Assembly (NCBI GenBank): GCA_013374505.1
Contig: QENJ01000293.1
Span: 1-5,430 of the forward strand
DNA from: Candidatus Methanophagaceae archaeon
GTDB lineage: Archaea; Halobacteriota; Syntropharchaeia; Alkanophagales; Methanospirareceae
Direction: 5' to 3'
Length of the DNA: 5,430 nt
Positions 4,407 through 5,430 of the stretch are shown one piece after another. Position numbers and translations under genes: made by a program. The notes below the pieces were generated by a model that saw only the letters and a program-made list of their open reading frames with translations, was not told where the DNA came from and ran no database searches. Position 1 is the stretch's first letter. The number at the start of each line of letters is the position of its first letter.

Positions 4407-5430
4407 ATGAACATCATATTTCCAGAGTGTGGAAAAGAAGCAAAACTCGTTAAAGGGCGGTTTATACTTTCTTATTTACAGGAGCTTGGGATAGAGATAA
4501 ACGCATCTTGTGGCGGAGAAGGCAAATGTGGTCAGTGTCTGATTGAAGTTGAGTGCGCACCCGGGGCGCTGAGGGATAAGACAGAGACTGAAAACAAATT
4601 TATTCAGGATGATAGTCATAGACTCGCGTGCCAGGCAAGAATATCAAAAATCGACAAGCACATTTACGTGCGAGTGCCAAGAAGAACTTACTACGTCTTA
4701 GAGTTCGGTGAATATAAGGAAATACCGCTTGAACCTCTTGTACGCCAGACTGATGAACGAGTATCAATAGATGGGGGCGAGTACACGGGTGCACTATACG
4801 GAATCGCTCTTGACATAGGGACAACCACGCTTGCCATGTATCTAATAGACCTTGAAACCGGGGCTGTGCTTTCTACGAGTTCAAGAGAAAATCCACAGAC
4901 AAAGTACGGTAATAACGTAATCTCGCGGATAGAATTTGCGCGAAGAGAAAAGGATACGCTCAAAATAGAAATACGCAATGTCGTGAGCGAGATGATTAGA
5001 GGTCTGACAGAGCACCGAAATGTATATGACATTGTAGTAGTCGGAAATCCAGTAATGAGGGACATGTTCTTTGGCTATCCCGTCGAGTCGCTGGGTAAAA
5101 GCCCTTACGAACCGGAGAGCACAAAGTCGGTGAGTAAAACAGTGAAAGAGCTCAGGCTTATGGCGAATCCCAGAGCGTGGGTTTACGGGCTTCCACTGAT
5201 CGGCGGTTTTGTCGGTGCTGATGCGTTGGCGGTGGTGCTTGCGACTGAGATGTACAAACACGATGAGATAGGCATGGCAATAGACGTTGGGACCAATACG
5301 GAAATCGTACTGGGAAATAAAGACAGGATGATTGCAACGTCATGTGCTGCGGGTCCCGCGTTTGAAGGTGCCAGTATAACGTGCGGAATTGGTGGCGTTA
5401 ACGGTGCGATAAAAGAAGTGAAGATAGAGA
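4407..5430 (+). CDS. Ferredoxin-ASKHA corrinoid activation protein (RACo/RamA-like, COG3894), 3' end outside the window
   Basis: The frame is open from the ATG at 4407 to the window edge, giving 341 complete codons; relatives are around 600 residues, so about half is present. The family reduces inactive Co(II) corrinoid proteins to Co(I) in an ATP-dependent way. Residues 1-90 are a plant-type [2Fe-2S] ferredoxin domain with C35-x5-C41-x2-C44 and C75. A linker follows (about 95-130). The ASKHA nucleotide-binding fold starts with ALDIGTTT (134-141, phosphate 1), continues through NPQTKYGNNVISRI (162-175) and VVGNPVMRDMF (211-221), and has the second phosphate loop AIDVGTNTEIVLG (291-303) and the family hallmark CAAGPAFEGA (313-322). 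The [2Fe-2S] domain at the N-terminus matches RACo of CO-metabolising bacteria more than methanogen RamA, whose clusters I recall as C-terminal. Divergence from a corrinoid protein gene supports the role. Confidence 0.88.
   Translation, partial: MNIIFPECGKEAKLVKGRFILSYLQELGIEINASCGGEGKCGQCLIEVECAPGALRDKTETENKFIQDDSHRLACQARISKIDKHIYVRVPRRTYYVLEFGEYKEIPLEPLVRQTDERVSIDGGEYTGALYGIALDIGTTTLAMYLIDLETGAVLSTSSRENPQTKYGNNVISRIEFARREKDTLKIEIRNVVSEMIRGLTEHRNVYDIVVVGNPVMRDMFFGYPVESLGKSPYEPESTKSVSKTVKELRLMANPRAWVYGLPLIGGFVGADALAVVLATEMYKHDEIGMAIDVGTNTEIVLGNKDRMIATSCAAGPAFEGASITCGIGGVNGAIKEVKIE

Noticed and set aside
4691..5261. Two minus-strand ORFs of about 125 codons
   Set aside because: They are antisense shadows of the ferredoxin-ASKHA gene, whose motifs are unmistakable on the plus strand.
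1..5430. CRISPR arrays, tRNA or rRNA genes
   Set aside because: I found no regularly spaced identical repeats, no tRNA cloverleaf signature and no rRNA-like conserved blocks.

Overview
The window looks like a piece of a euryarchaeal genome, probably a methanogen, ANME-type or other one-carbon-metabolising archaeon. The evidence is a corrinoid protein next to a RACo/RamA-type corrinoid activator, A/T-rich TATA-like elements about 27 bases ahead of starts with little Shine-Dalgarno signal on several genes, and a PyrK half with an 'E-I-P-I-S' flavin motif of the kind I remember from archaea. A strictly anaerobic bacterium with corrinoid methyl transfer is not excluded; I would put an archaeon at roughly two in three.

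Left region (1-1345), accessory and mosaic. An unrecognised partial gene ends at 224. A compact non-coding stretch follows, holding a 184-bp candidate MITE-like element (323-506, 27-bp imperfect terminal inverted repeats, possible 3-bp TTG target duplication). Next comes what looks like a single integron gene cassette on the minus strand (525-1130): a GNAT acetyltransferase gene followed by an attC-like folded site (519-598). The cassette's first bases are the inverted complement of the attC R'' end (13 of 14 bases), which is the signature expected of a cassette that has passed through a circular form. No integrase is visible. A 51-codon minus-strand ORF with a perfect Shine-Dalgarno sequence (1092-1247), too short to be found by size alone, reads across the cassette boundary and overlaps the acetyltransferase start by 11 bases. 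Removing both insertions in silico restores a 63-codon open frame ending at 263, so the two elements may have landed in one small ancestral gene.

Centre (1346-3731), housekeeping nucleotide metabolism. A single 589-residue polypeptide joins PyrK (FAD/[2Fe-2S] electron transfer) to PyrD (class 1B dihydroorotate dehydrogenase). It converges, 7 bases apart, on a thymidylate kinase gene whose Walker A lysine is replaced by serine. The kinase is the downstream member of a two-gene minus-strand unit, 5 bases after a corrinoid protein gene.

Right region (3737-5430), corrinoid methyl transfer. The corrinoid protein (MtaC/MtbC/MttC type, DxHxxG) diverges over 64 bp from a ferredoxin-ASKHA protein (RACo/COG3894-like) that runs off the window. 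The shared intergenic region carries one nearly palindromic TATA-like element that could serve both directions. The two products would work together: the ASKHA ferredoxin protein reductively reactivates Co(II) corrinoid to Co(I) at the expense of ATP. No cognate substrate methyltransferase is in view.
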